64,000 bases of DNA. It comes from Kitasatospora aureofaciens (GTDB taxonomy: Bacteria; Actinomycetota; Actinomycetes; Streptomycetales; Streptomycetaceae). The stretch lies in contig NZ_JAHTKP010000025.1 in the NCBI RefSeq assembly GCF_019192735.1, positions 46,155-110,154 on the forward strand, given 5' to 3'. The notes beneath the pieces are model-generated. The model worked only from the letters and a program-made list of their open reading frames with translations, was not told where the DNA came from and ran no database searches. The translations under genes were made by a program, and so were the position numbers. This document shows, piece by piece, positions 7,295 to 15,583 of this stretch. Numbering within the stretch: position 1 is the first letter of the stretch; the number at the start of each line of letters is the position of its first letter.

Positions 7295-8787
7295 CCGGCG
7301 CGGGCGTGACGGGCGGGGGTGTGATGGGCGGGGGCATGAACGGCGGAGGCATGACCGGTGCACGCGGTGCGGGCGCGGTGCGGGCGGCGGCGGCCGTGCT
7401 GCTGGCCGTCGCACTGGTGACGGTCGCGGTGCGCGGCATCGAGGAACCTGGGGTCGCCCTGGCGTTCACGGCGCTGATCGCGCTCGGCGAGTGCGTCCGG
7501 ATCACCCTTCCGGGCGACCGCGAACAGGCGCCCATCGGCGCGGCCGGTGCGCTCGCGTACGCCCTGCTCGGGCCGCTGCGCGGGCTGCCCACCGCGCACG
7601 GGACGCTCCAGGTGGTTGCGATCACCGGCATCGGCCTGCTGCTGGCGTGGCTGCCCGGGCTCGCCCTGCCGAGGCCCAGCCGACCGCACCGGCGACCGCC
7701 CTGGGCCGACCCGGCCCGGCGGGACAGCGCCGCCCGGCGGCTGCTCGGGGTCGGCTTCGCCGCCGCCGTCTTCCAGCCGCTCTACAACGGCGGCCTGGTC
7801 GACCGCTTCTCGCCCGAGGGCCCGGCGTACGGGGTGTTCCTGACCGCCGTCGCCGCGCTGGCTGCGCTCTGCGACGCCACGCTGGCGGCGGTGCTGCGGT
7901 GCGACTGGGCCTGGCGGCCCGGTTTCGTCGTCGGCCCGGAGGGCGGGCCGGGCGGCGGTGGGGTGCGGGCATCGCAAGGCGGAGGGCGGGGGCACCGCCC
8001 GGCCGCCGGGAAGGCACGTGGGACTTCGGCGGCGCGCCCCAGGACCGGGCTGCGCTTCCCGGCCGCCCTGGAGGACGAGCTGCGGTCACTGTTCGGGATC
8101 GGCTCGGCGATCGTCGCCACCGGGATGCTGGTCAGCCTGGCGGCCGGCGAGGTCGGGCTGTGGGCGTTGCCGCTGTTCTGCACCCCGCTGCTGCTCGCCC
8201 AGGTGTCGTTCCGGCGGGCCGCGGCCGTCCGGGCCACCACCGGGCAGACCATCGCCAGCCTGGCCCGGGCCACCGAGGTGGCCGGCTACACCCCGCACGG
8301 GCACGCCCGCCGGGTCGCCGACACGGCGTGCGCGCTGGGCCGCGAGCTGGGGCTGGGCACCCGGGAGCTCGCCCTGCTGGAGTACGCGGCGCTGATGCAC
8401 GACATCGGGCAGCTGTCGCTGGTCGAGCCCGTGCCGGACGGCGCCACCGCGCTGCTGCCCTGCGCGGAGCAGCAGCGGATCGCCCGGCTCGGCAGCGAGG
8501 TGATCAGCCGTACCGGGGTGCCCCGGCAGGTGGCCGAGCAGGTCGCCCGGCTGGCCGACCCCTGCGCCGGGCCGGCCGGCGGCGACGGCTCGGTGCCGCT
8601 GGCGGCCCGGATCATCCGGGTGGCCAACGCACACGACGACCTGCTGACGGCGGCCCGCGGACGCGGGGTCGGCGAGGCGGTGGGGCGGCTGGAGGCCATG
8701 GAGGTGCTGCGGCTGGGCCGGGGGCGGGTGTACGACGCGCGGGTGGTGGACGCCCTGGCCCGCGTGGGCGGCCAGAGCCGGGGCTGA
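7291..8787 (+). CDS. Membrane protein with degenerate HD domain
   Basis: This 498-residue protein starts at a GTG that overlaps the previous stop (GTGA). A Gly/Met-rich leader of about 25 residues precedes several hydrophobic segments, and a C-terminal HD domain follows. The domain keeps the metal motif LMHDIG (H370, D371) and the HGHARRVAD helix, but the GYP loop expected after it is missing: the region reads DPCAGPAGGDGS instead of HHExxDGxGYP. ARIIRVANAHDDLL resembles the downstream HD helix. So this looks like a diverged, maybe inactive, partner of the intact HD-GYP protein encoded upstream. Residues around 215-260 form a low-complexity Gly/Arg insert. Confidence 0.8.
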   Translation: MTGAGVTGGGVMGGGMNGGGMTGARGAGAVRAAAAVLLAVALVTVAVRGIEEPGVALAFTALIALGECVRITLPGDREQAPIGAAGALAYALLGPLRGLPTAHGTLQVVAITGIGLLLAWLPGLALPRPSRPHRRPPWADPARRDSAARRLLGVGFAAAVFQPLYNGGLVDRFSPEGPAYGVFLTAVAALAALCDATLAAVLRCDWAWRPGFVVGPEGGPGGGGVRASQGGGRGHRPAAGKARGTSAARPRTGLRFPAALEDELRSLFGIGSAIVATGMLVSLAAGEVGLWALPLFCTPLLLAQVSFRRAAAVRATTGQTIASLARATEVAGYTPHGHARRVADTACALGRELGLGTRELALLEYAALMHDIGQLSLVEPVPDGATALLPCAEQQRIARLGSEVISRTGVPRQVAEQVARLADPCAGPAGGDGSVPLAARIIRVANAHDDLLTAARGRGVGEAVGRLEAMEVLRLGRGRVYDARVVDALARVGGQSRG

Positions 8788-9255
8788 CCGCCGGGCCGAA
8801 GAGGTGGTGGGGTCGGAGCGGCGGGCCGTGGGCCCGGCGTGGGGCCGAGTCAGGCTGATGGGCCGGACGGACCCGGCGTGGGGCCGAGCCGGGATGGTTG
8901 ATCGGTCGGCGCAGGTGCGGTGTGGGGCGAGCTCTGGAGCGGCCTGTCCGGGCCGGGCAGCTCCGGGCGGGCCGGTGGGTGCGTCGCGGGTGTGGGGTGC
9001 AGGTGGTGCGTGGGGCCGAGCAGGGGGCCGTCGGGGTTGAGGTGGGGCGGTGGGGCGGGCAGGCTGGGTAGGAGCGGCCCCAACCTCGGCGGTGGGGAGC
9101 GCAGTCGGGGGCGGGCGTGGTTGGATGCGGTCGTAGCGTGGAACACCGACCCGGGGCACCGGGCCCGTACCCCGCGGAAGCTCCTCTGTCTCTGCGGAAG
9201 TAGGGGCGGGAGGAGCGGTACGGGACTTGAGCGGACGACGACGGCAGGGACGAAC
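8788..9255. other. Intergenic region with short direct repeats
   Basis: This 468-bp gap has no convincing gene. The 17-mer CCCGGCGTGGGGCCGAG occurs at 8833-8849 and 8872-8888, and GTGGGGCCGAGC recurs near 9012, so the first part is a degenerate GTGGGGCCGAG-rich repeat. GCGGAAG occurs twice near 9175 and 9196. The promoter of the downstream gene should lie in the last 120 bp, but I cannot place it. Confidence 0.6.
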
Positions 9256-10248
9256 GTGAGGATCTTCCACCGGGCACGGCACCGGCCGTCCGCCACCTGG
9301 CGGCAGACGACCGACCGGGCTTTCACGCTGATCGGCGACGGCCGCTACGAGGACGCGGGCGCGCTGCTGGTGATGGCCGCCGACCTGGAGCCGTGGCTCT
9401 CCGACTCCTGGTTCAACCTCGCCCTGCTGCACAAGTTCCGCCGCGACTGGGAGCAGGCCCGCTCGGCCGGCCTGCGGGCCGTCGCGCTGCTCGACCGCGA
9501 GCACGGCGCCCCCGACTGGTGGAACCTGGGCATCACCGCGACCGCCCTGCAGGACTGGCCGCTGGCCCGCCGCGCCTGGCAGGCGTACGGGCTGAAGCTG
9601 CCCGGCGGCCCCGGCGCGCAGCCGGACGGCCCGGTCAGCCTGGACCTCGGCACCACGCCGGTGCGGCTCTCCCCGGACGGCGAGTCCGAGGTGGTGTGGG
9701 GCCGCCGGCTGGACCCGGCCCGGATCGAGGTGCTGTCCATCCCGCTGCCGTCCTCCGGCCGCCGCTGGGGCGAGGTGGTGCTGCACGACGGCGCCCCGCA
9801 CGGCGAGCGGGTCACCGACGGGGTCGCGTACCCGGTGTTCGACGAGATCGAGCTGTGGGCGCCGTCCCCGGTGCCGACGTACGTGGTGCTGCTGCAGGCC
9901 GCCACGGCGGGGGACCGGGACGCGCTGGAGCGGATGGTCGCGGACTCGGGCTTCGCGGCGGAGGACTGGACGTCCTCGGTGCGGCTGCTCTGCCGGGCCT
10001 GTTCGGAGAGCCGGATGGCCTCGGACGACGGGCACACCGCCCACCACGACCCGCACGACGACGGCGACGCCGCGCACCCCGGCCACCTGAGCCACCTGAG
10101 CCAGGGCGGCGCGGCCGGGATGTCCTGGCTGGTGGAGCGGGAGTGCGGGATTGCCGCGCCGGCCCATCTGGTGCGGACGCTGCTGGAGCGGTGGGTCGCC
10201 GCCGCCCCGGCGAGCCGGGCATATCGCGATCTTGAAGAAGTCTGCTGA
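9256..10248 (+). CDS. Tetratricopeptide-repeat-like protein
   Basis: The 330-residue protein begins with GTG 9256, preceded by CAGGGA. Residues 15-120 form helical pairs typical of TPRs: LIGDGRYEDAGALLVMAADLEP, then SWFNLALLHKFRRDWEQARSAG and WWNLGITATALQDWPLARRAW. The rest (about 130-330) has no family I recognise; it includes LSIPLPSSGRRWGEVVLHDG and a His/Asp-rich linker (residues 255-278) that could bind metal. No signal peptide or membrane segment is seen, so it is cytoplasmic. TPRs usually mediate protein contacts. It precedes peptide deformylase by 65 bp on the same strand. Confidence 0.75.
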   Translation: MRIFHRARHRPSATWRQTTDRAFTLIGDGRYEDAGALLVMAADLEPWLSDSWFNLALLHKFRRDWEQARSAGLRAVALLDREHGAPDWWNLGITATALQDWPLARRAWQAYGLKLPGGPGAQPDGPVSLDLGTTPVRLSPDGESEVVWGRRLDPARIEVLSIPLPSSGRRWGEVVLHDGAPHGERVTDGVAYPVFDEIELWAPSPVPTYVVLLQAATAGDRDALERMVADSGFAAEDWTSSVRLLCRACSESRMASDDGHTAHHDPHDDGDAAHPGHLSHLSQGGAAGMSWLVERECGIAAPAHLVRTLLERWVAAAPASRAYRDLEEVC

Positions 10249-10313
10249 GCGGGCCGCTTACCCTTGAGCGGTATACCTCGACAGTCCTCGGATTCGGAAG
10301 CGGAATAGCAGCG

Positions 10314-10952
10314 ATGGCGGAGCAGCACGACCAGCAGCACGAGCACGACCTGGAGGGGGCGGCGCCCGAGGCCCCGGTGAAGGTGGTCGGCGAGGAGCCG
10401 GACCTCTCCAAGGGCACCGCGCGTCCGATCACCGTGGTCGGCAACCCCGTTCTGCACCGCGAGGTCAAGGACGTCACCGCGTTCGACGCCGAGCTGTCGG
10501 CGCTGATCGACGACATGTTCCAGTCGATGTACGCAGCCGAGGGCGTGGGCCTCGCGGCCAACCAGATCGGCGTGGACCTCAAGGTCTTCGTCTACGACTG
10601 CCCGGACGACGAGGGCGTGCGCCACATCGGCCACGTGATCAACCCGGTGCTGGAGGAGTACCCGGCCGACCGCAAGCGGGTGCTGGACGACGGCAACGAG
10701 GGCTGCCTCTCGGTGCCGACCGCGTACGCGGAGCTGCCCCGCCCCGACTACGCCGCGGTCACCGGCGTGGACAAGGACGGCAACCCGATCCGGGTCGAGG
10801 GCACCGGCTTCTTCGCCCGCTGCCTGCAGCACGAGACCGACCACCTGTACGGCTTCCTCTACATCGACAAGCTGTCGAAGCGGGACCGCAAGGACGCCCT
10901 GCGGCAGATGGCCGAGGGCACCCCGCGGTACGCGACCGTGCCGAACGAGTAA
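10314..10952 (+). CDS. def: Peptide deformylase
   Basis: This 212-residue enzyme removes the formyl group from nascent N-termini as they leave the ribosome. All three motifs are present: GVGLAANQIG (77-86), EGCLS (129-133, with metal ligand C131) and QHETDH (H173, E174, H177). The catalytic core starts near residue 35; the first 34 residues are an acidic, probably disordered extension rich in His, Gln and Glu. Streptomycetes carry several def paralogues, and this one is of the usual metal Cys-His-His type. A perfect hairpin terminator follows 17 bp after the stop. Confidence 0.96.
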   Translation: MAEQHDQQHEHDLEGAAPEAPVKVVGEEPDLSKGTARPITVVGNPVLHREVKDVTAFDAELSALIDDMFQSMYAAEGVGLAANQIGVDLKVFVYDCPDDEGVRHIGHVINPVLEEYPADRKRVLDDGNEGCLSVPTAYAELPRPDYAAVTGVDKDGNPIRVEGTGFFARCLQHETDHLYGFLYIDKLSKRDRKDALRQMAEGTPRYATVPNE

Positions 10953-10969
10953 CGGCTGATGGCGTGTTG

Positions 10970-11000
10970 AAGGCCGGTGCGGGCGATCCGCACCGGCCTT
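10970..11000 (+). terminator. Terminator after def
   Basis: A perfect 13-bp stem (10970-10982 with 10988-11000) and 5-nt loop lie between the convergent def and ferritin-like genes. It can serve def and, from the other side, the leftward gene. Confidence 0.8.
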
Positions 11001-11017
11001 CGTGCTGTCCGTTGTGC

Positions 11018-12076
11018 CTACTGCTGGACGAACAGCCACTCCGGGCCGTAGGCGAAGCGGGGGTTGGCGGGCAGCTTGACGCCGTTGATCTGCTGGGCCG
11101 TCCCGCGCATGGCGCCCATCAGGCCGATCGCGGTGCCGATCGACGCGGACCCGAGGTCGCTCCAGGCCTCTTCGAGGGCACGCAGCATGTTGCTGTACTG
11201 CTGGTTGAAGGTGTGCAGGAGCCGGGCGGTGTCCGGGTCGGGCTGGTTGGGCTTGTCGTTCGCCCACCCGCCCTTGGGCACCCGGGCGACCGGGGACGTC
11301 GGGGGGAGGGGGACCGGGTCGCCGGTGAACTCCCACCGCATGGTCTTGGGGTTCAGGACGAGCCGCTTGCCCTCGGCGATCTCCTTGAAGGCGTAGTAGT
11401 GGGCGAGTTCGCCCGGGTCGCCGGGGAACGGGTTCTCGGGGGAGCACTCGGTGCCCTCACCCTGGGACTGAATGATCTTGATTGCCTTGAGGACGTCGTC
11501 GATGGTGTTCATCGGGACGATGTCGTTGCCGGCGCCGTGCTTCGCTCCGAGGGGGAACGTCACCTGCCGCTGACCGGTGAGCAGGTGGGCGTACTTCGGA
11601 AAGACCTTGGCGATCCGCTGGTAGAAGGCGCCGATCGTGTTGCCGTCGAGCGCGAAGGCGAGCGGGTTCTCGGGCTTCTCGATGTCGGAGAACAGCTTGG
11701 CCGACTCCCGGGTCAGCCCGCTGAGGTAGACCTTCAGCCCGGGGTTGACCTTGCCGGGGAGCTCGCCCGGGTACTTGGGGACGGTGAGCGGGTTGGTGAG
11801 GACGACGGTGCCACCGATGCTGGTGAGCATGTTGCAGACCAGGCCGAAGTGGGACATCTCATCGAAGATGATCTCGCGGATCGTCTGGTAGACGCCGGCC
11901 GTGTTGTCCTGGTTGGTGATCGACCAGAGCGCGGTGGCGTAGGGCGGGATGGTCGCCAACTCCAGCATGATCGCGTGGCCGAGGGCGTCCTTGAGTTCCT
12001 GCTCGGTCCAGTCCTCCTCCGCCATGCTCATGAGTCGGACGATGCCGTCGCCCTCGTAGTCCAGAACTGCCGTCAC
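11018..12076 (-). CDS. Ferritin-like domain protein (VioB/RebD-type fold)
   Basis: The 352-residue protein has a ferritin-like four-helix bundle: LGHAIMLELATIPPYATAL and EIIFDEMSHFGLVCNMLTSIGG supply the Glu and ExxH metal ligands. This pattern belongs to the family named after the iminophenyl-pyruvate dimer synthases VioB and RebD, but the long catalase-like part of those enzymes is absent, so the reaction is open. I take the GTG at 12076, which has AAAGGGG 7 bp upstream, over a GTG/ATG extension to 12133 that lacks a ribosome-binding site. No violacein- or rebeccamycin-type partner genes are nearby. It lies at the left edge of a small accessory island. Confidence 0.75.
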   Translation of the reverse strand: MTAVLDYEGDGIVRLMSMAEEDWTEQELKDALGHAIMLELATIPPYATALWSITNQDNTAGVYQTIREIIFDEMSHFGLVCNMLTSIGGTVVLTNPLTVPKYPGELPGKVNPGLKVYLSGLTRESAKLFSDIEKPENPLAFALDGNTIGAFYQRIAKVFPKYAHLLTGQRQVTFPLGAKHGAGNDIVPMNTIDDVLKAIKIIQSQGEGTECSPENPFPGDPGELAHYYAFKEIAEGKRLVLNPKTMRWEFTGDPVPLPPTSPVARVPKGGWANDKPNQPDPDTARLLHTFNQQYSNMLRALEEAWSDLGSASIGTAIGLMGAMRGTAQQINGVKLPANPRFAYGPEWLFVQQ

Positions 12077-12234
12077 GGTGAGCCCCTTTCGTTCTGCTGT
12101 GGGCTGGACCGTAGCCGGGGCTTTGCCGTGCATATGCGCGCGATGCCGGTGTGGCCCGGGAGTTCATCCGGACGGGCGGCGTGCGGACATTCGGCCGCCC
12201 CGCCCGGCGTGAGCGCCGGGCGGGGCGGGGGAGT

Positions 12235-12507
12235 TCAGAGCTGGTGGGTGGTGATGGTGATCGGGTGGGCGGTCCAGTCGGTGAGTTCGCCGACGTAGAG
12301 GGTGACGCTCCAGCGGCCGCCCCGGGCGAGGCAGCGGGCGACGCCGTCACCGCCGCCCGGGCCGATGCAGAGGCGGATGAAGTCCCGGTGGGCCGCGCGG
12401 ATCGGGAGCCGGCGGACGTGCTCCCAGAGGACGGGCAGCGCGTGGTCGAGGCTCGGGAAGACGGCGGGCGGCATGATGCCGGTGATCCGGGCCCGGACGG
12501 CGCTCAC
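12235..12507 (-). CDS. Small hypothetical protein next to ATPase remnant
   Basis: The 90-residue protein starts at a GTG (12507) that overlaps the stop of the truncated ATP-binding gene (GTGA). It contains HALPVLWEHVRRLP and CIGPGGGDGVARCLARGGRW and has no membrane segment. I do not recognise a family. Such small proteins are often encoded just after an anti-sigma-like ATPase in streptomycete regulatory clusters with an XRE/DUF5753 gene and DUF397 genes, which agrees with the neighbours here. With the upstream gene broken, its expression may be lost. Confidence 0.55.
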   Translation of the reverse strand: MSAVRARITGIMPPAVFPSLDHALPVLWEHVRRLPIRAAHRDFIRLCIGPGGGDGVARCLARGGRWSVTLYVGELTDWTAHPITITTHQL

Positions 12508-12725
12508 GCGGCGGCCGCCTCGGGGGAGACGTGGCACCAGACGAACTTGCCGATGCCGCCCTTGCGCGGGCAGCAGCCCCACTGGGTGGCCAACTCCTCG
12601 ACTAGGAGCAGGCCTCGGCCGGTCTCGGAGGAGACGGAGGCGGGGCGGAGGGCGGGCTTCTCGCTGTCGGCGTCGTGCACCTCGATGCGGAGGGTGTTGT
12701 CCGGGACGAGCTGGAAGCGGACGAA
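12504..12725 (-). pseudogene. Truncated HATPase (anti-sigma-like) protein, C-terminal part
   Basis: The readable part gives LRIEVHDADSEK, then SSETGRGLLLVEELATQWGC and GKFVWCHV, the C-terminal half of an RsbW-like GHKL ATP-binding protein (G1 and G2 boxes in DADS and TGRGLLLV). The N-terminal half, with the N box, is missing: the homology stops near 12720 and the opposite strand there already codes for an XRE-type regulator. No proper start codon remains. It has lost its 5' end by the same event that removed the 5' end of the neighbouring regulator. Confidence 0.75.
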
Positions 12726-13461
12726 GATCAGTCGGATCGAGAACGCGAGGCTGGGCATTTCGCTCGGCGAACTGCGCGACCTGCTGATGTTCTACGACGT
12801 TGACGATCCCGAGCACGTGGACGAGCTTGTGGCGCTGGCTCGCAGAGGGCGCGAACCCGGCTGGGTGCAGCGGGCGCGTGCAGCTCGGCCGTCGTACTCG
12901 GACTTCATCGGCTACGAGGAGACGGCCGACTGCATTCGGTCGTTTCAGAACACCTTGGTAGCGGGGCTCTTGCAGACGCCCGACTATGCCCGCGCGGTGC
13001 TTCAGGCTCGGCCTTCAGCTCTCTGCAAAGAGGAGGTGGATGCCCTCGTGACGGCGCGGATAGCTCGACAGGAAGTGCTGGAGCGGGCCGATCCGCCGCG
13101 TCTCTGCGTGATCCAGGGAGAAGGGGCTCTCCGGATTCAGGTGGGCGGGGCGAAGGTGATGGCCCGCCAGCTCGACAGACTTGTCGAGCTGGTGGAGAAC
13201 CCGCGTATCGAATTGCAGGTGCTGCCGGACAGGGCGGGCGCTCATGCCGGGCTCTTCGAGGCATTCGTGCTGTTCAGCTTCCCTACCCCGGTGTTCTCCG
13301 ACGTTGTATGCGTGGAGCACCGAACGGGAACGCTCTACATGGAGACGCCTGAGGAGACGAACGAATACGGGCTGATCTTCGATTCGCTCCGCGCAACCGC
13401 CTTGAGCCCGGCAGACAGCCTCGACATGATCGCTCAGGTACGGCAAGAGCTGTACCGCTAG
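12725..13461 (+). pseudogene. Truncated XRE-family regulator with DUF5753 domain
   Basis: The sequence picks up in the middle of a helix-turn-helix domain (KISRIENARLGISLGELRDL, then MFYDVDDPEHVDELVALARR) and continues through a full DUF5753 domain: YEETADCIRSFQNTLVAGLLQ, YARAVLQA, ARIARQEVL and a C-terminus ending VRQELYR. The first half of the HTH is missing, so specific DNA binding should be lost, although a shortened protein could start at the ATG 12787. Family members work with a DUF397 partner; one lies at 15333, now separated by an HD gene and an insertion sequence. Base composition is lower in GC than the neighbours. Confidence 0.75.
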
Positions 13462-13553
13462 TGCCGTGGCCGCGAACGCTCACCGGGTCGGGAGTCCAGT
13501 CCTGGCTAAGGTGCGCGTAGCGGAATGATGTTCGGTTGTAAGGGGTTTGGCGG

Positions 13554-14159
13554 ATGCTGATCGAGGTTGCAGGGGTGCGCGTACCTGTGGGGCGGGCGAC
13601 AGAGGCGGCGCGGCTGGTCTGTGAGGAATACGCTGACGAGGCGCTGTACCACCACTCTGTGCGGTCATACTTCTTCGGCGCGGCCTGGGCGGAGGCGCGT
13701 GGCCTCGACTTCGACCGTGAGCTGTTCTTCGTCTCGGCGTTGCTGCACGACTTGGGGCTCGTTCCGCCCTTCGACAGTCACACGCTCTCGTTTGAAGAGG
13801 CTGGTGGCCACCTGGCCCGGGTCTTCACGGCCGGTCTCGGCTGGCCGACTGAGCGACGCGACCGGGCGGCTGAGCTGATCGTGCTCCATATGCGGGACGA
13901 CGTTGCGCCGGAAGTAGACGTGGAGAGCCGACTGTTGCAGGTGGGGACGAGCGCGGATGTATCCGGGGCGGGCCTGGAAGCCTTCGACCCGTCTTTCACG
14001 GACACACTCGTTGGTGCATACCCCCGGCTGGGCTTCGCCAAGTCCTTCGTGCGCTTGTTCCAGGACCAGGCAGAGCGTAAGCCGGGGTGCGCGGCGGCGC
14101 AGTTGGTAGCGGGAGAGTGGGCGGAACGGACTGTATCCAATCTGCTCGATCAGGGCTGA
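13554..14159 (+). CDS. HD domain protein (cyanamide-hydratase-like)
   Basis: The 201-residue protein has HSVRSYFFGAAWAEARG and LFFVSALLHDLGL, an HD domain with the paired HD residues near 64-65 of the chain, and a later HM in LIVLHMRDDV. This matches small HD hydrolases often named cyanamide hydratase-like; the substrate is not known. AAGGGG precedes the ATG by about 8 bp. It interrupts the usual neighbourhood of an XRE/DUF5753 gene and its DUF397 partner, and its stop lies within a few bp of the IS630 element, so it may be part of acquired DNA. Confidence 0.75.
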   Translation: MLIEVAGVRVPVGRATEAARLVCEEYADEALYHHSVRSYFFGAAWAEARGLDFDRELFFVSALLHDLGLVPPFDSHTLSFEEAGGHLARVFTAGLGWPTERRDRAAELIVLHMRDDVAPEVDVESRLLQVGTSADVSGAGLEAFDPSFTDTLVGAYPRLGFAKSFVRLFQDQAERKPGCAAAQLVAGEWAERTVSNLLDQG

Positions 14160-14162
14160 TGG

Positions 14163-15289
14163 CCGGGAAACGGATCGTCACGCGGCTTCCGTGACGGGGC
14201 GTCCGCCCCAGCGCAGGTAGACGTGCAGGGCCCGGGTCTGGACGGTGTGGTTCGGATGGTGGGAGTTGGCCAGAGTGAACTGCCGCAGCGGTCCGAAATG
14301 GGCCTCGATGGGGTTGGCCCAGGAGGCGTTGGTCGGGGTGAAGCACAGCTCCACCTTGCTTTTCTTCGCCCAGGCGCGGATCTTGGTGCCCTTGTGGGCG
14401 GAGAGGTTGTCCAGGATCACGTAGATGGGTGCACCGTCTGGGCGGGCGGCCCGGATCGACTTCAGGGCCGCGAGGGTGTTGGCCGCGCCTTTGCGGCGGC
14501 GGTTGACGCCCCACAGGGTGTCGTCCCCGACCGAGTAGCAGCCGTGGAAGTAGGTGACGCCGTGGGTGCGGTGGTAGGTCGCCGGGACCCGGTTGGGGCG
14601 GCCCTGTTCGGCCCAGCAGGACCCACCGGTGGGGCGGATGCCCAGCGGGCCGAACTCGTCGAACGCGAAGGTGCGGTCGGGGAAGTTTTCCAAGACATGC
14701 TCGATGCGGTCGAGTTTGGCGTCGCGCTCGGGATCGGTGGACTCCTTCCAGGTCTTGGTCCGCTGGAAGGTGATGCCGCGGCGGGCGAGCAGACAGCGCA
14801 GGGCCTCGCGGCCGATGCGGATCACCCGGCCGTGGACACGGCGCAGGTAGGCGGCGAGCTTACGTAACGACCAGCGGGTGAAGGGCTGGCCGAGTTTGGC
14901 CGGGCGGGTGGTGGCCGTCTGGACGACGAAGTCCTCGTCGTCAGGGCTGAGCAGGCGGGGACGGCCTCCCGCCCATTGAGGGTCCAGGCAGGCCAGGCCG
15001 ATCTCGTTGAACCGGTGGATCACGTCGCGGACCGTGTCCTCGTCGGCCTGGACCAGCTGGGCGATGACCGGCACGCGGTTCCCGCCGGCCGAGGCCAGCA
15101 GCATCATCGCGCGCCGGTAGCGCACCGAGCTGCTGTCGCCCCGGCGCACGATCTGCTGCAGCCGCTGCCCCTCCTGATCGGTCAGCCTGCGGACTCGAAC
15201 GGGCTCAGCCACCACACCTCCACCTGTCGGACGGCCTGTCGGCTCACATCCAACCGGCCCGCCACCCATCAGCGCGAACCGCAACCCGG
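14163..15289 (-). mobile_element. IS630-family insertion sequence
   Basis: A single transposase gene is bordered by imperfect inverted ends: CCGGGAAACGGATCGTC at 14163-14179 and, read on the minus strand, CCGGGTTGCGGTTCGCG from 15289 to 15273. They share CCGGG-N3-CGG-N-TCG. IS630 elements duplicate a TA target; I could not identify a clear TA pair, so the ends are approximate. The transposase is full length, so the element may still be active. Confidence 0.7.
14178..15215 (-). CDS. IS630-family transposase
   Basis: This 345-residue transposase has an N-terminal helix-turn-helix region (VPVIAQLVQADEDTVRDVIHRFNEIG, a winged HTH split by AGGRPRLL) and a complete DDE catalytic domain. The acidic residues are in FAFDEFGPL, YVILDNLSAHKG and NASWANPIEAHFGPL, in the IS630/Tc1 order. 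I take the GTG at 15215, which follows GGTGGAGG, over a longer frame that starts at 15284 inside the inverted end. No frameshift is needed, unlike some IS630 members. It inserted between the HD gene and a DUF397 gene. Confidence 0.9.
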   Translation of the reverse strand: MVAEPVRVRRLTDQEGQRLQQIVRRGDSSSVRYRRAMMLLASAGGNRVPVIAQLVQADEDTVRDVIHRFNEIGLACLDPQWAGGRPRLLSPDDEDFVVQTATTRPAKLGQPFTRWSLRKLAAYLRRVHGRVIRIGREALRCLLARRGITFQRTKTWKESTDPERDAKLDRIEHVLENFPDRTFAFDEFGPLGIRPTGGSCWAEQGRPNRVPATYHRTHGVTYFHGCYSVGDDTLWGVNRRRKGAANTLAALKSIRAARPDGAPIYVILDNLSAHKGTKIRAWAKKSKVELCFTPTNASWANPIEAHFGPLRQFTLANSHHPNHTVQTRALHVYLRWGGRPVTEAA

Positions 15290-15332
15290 TGAACCATCGC
15301 GGTCAGAGCACTAGGCAGTAGAGGGGTAAGGC

Positions 15333-15524
15333 ATGCGTGTCGTGTGGCGTAAGAGCAGTTTCAGCGGTCAGGGCGGTGACTGTATCGAGGTAGCTGACGG
15401 GATGGCCGGCGTTGTTCCTGTCCGTGACTCGAAGGACCCGGATGGGGCGGCTCTTCTCTTCTCCGCCGATGCGTGGGAGGCCTTCGTCGGCGGTGTGAAA
15501 GCAGGAGAGTTCCCAGGCGTCTGA
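15333..15524 (+). CDS. DUF397 domain protein
   Basis: The 63-residue protein reads VVWRKSSFSGQGGDCIEVA and VPVRDSKDPDGAALLFSADAW, the typical DUF397 signature. AGAGGGG stands 8 bp before the ATG. In streptomycetes these small proteins are encoded beside XRE/DUF5753 regulators and are thought to be their partners or antagonists. Its likely cognate regulator is the truncated gene ending at 13461; the IS630 element and an HD gene now lie between. It converges on nrdB with a hairpin between them. Confidence 0.9.
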   Translation: MRVVWRKSSFSGQGGDCIEVADGMAGVVPVRDSKDPDGAALLFSADAWEAFVGGVKAGEFPGV

Positions 15525-15532
15525 TCCAACAG

Positions 15533-15569
15533 CGCTGCCCCGCACGGCTTGTGGCCGTGCGGGGCAGCG
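15533..15569. terminator. Bidirectional terminator between DUF397 and nrdB
   Basis: A perfect 16-bp stem (15533-15548 with 15554-15569) and a 5-nt loop sit 8 bp after the DUF397 stop and 15 bp before the nrdB stop on the other strand. Confidence 0.85.
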
Positions 15570-15583
15570 TCGTTGTGTCGTCT

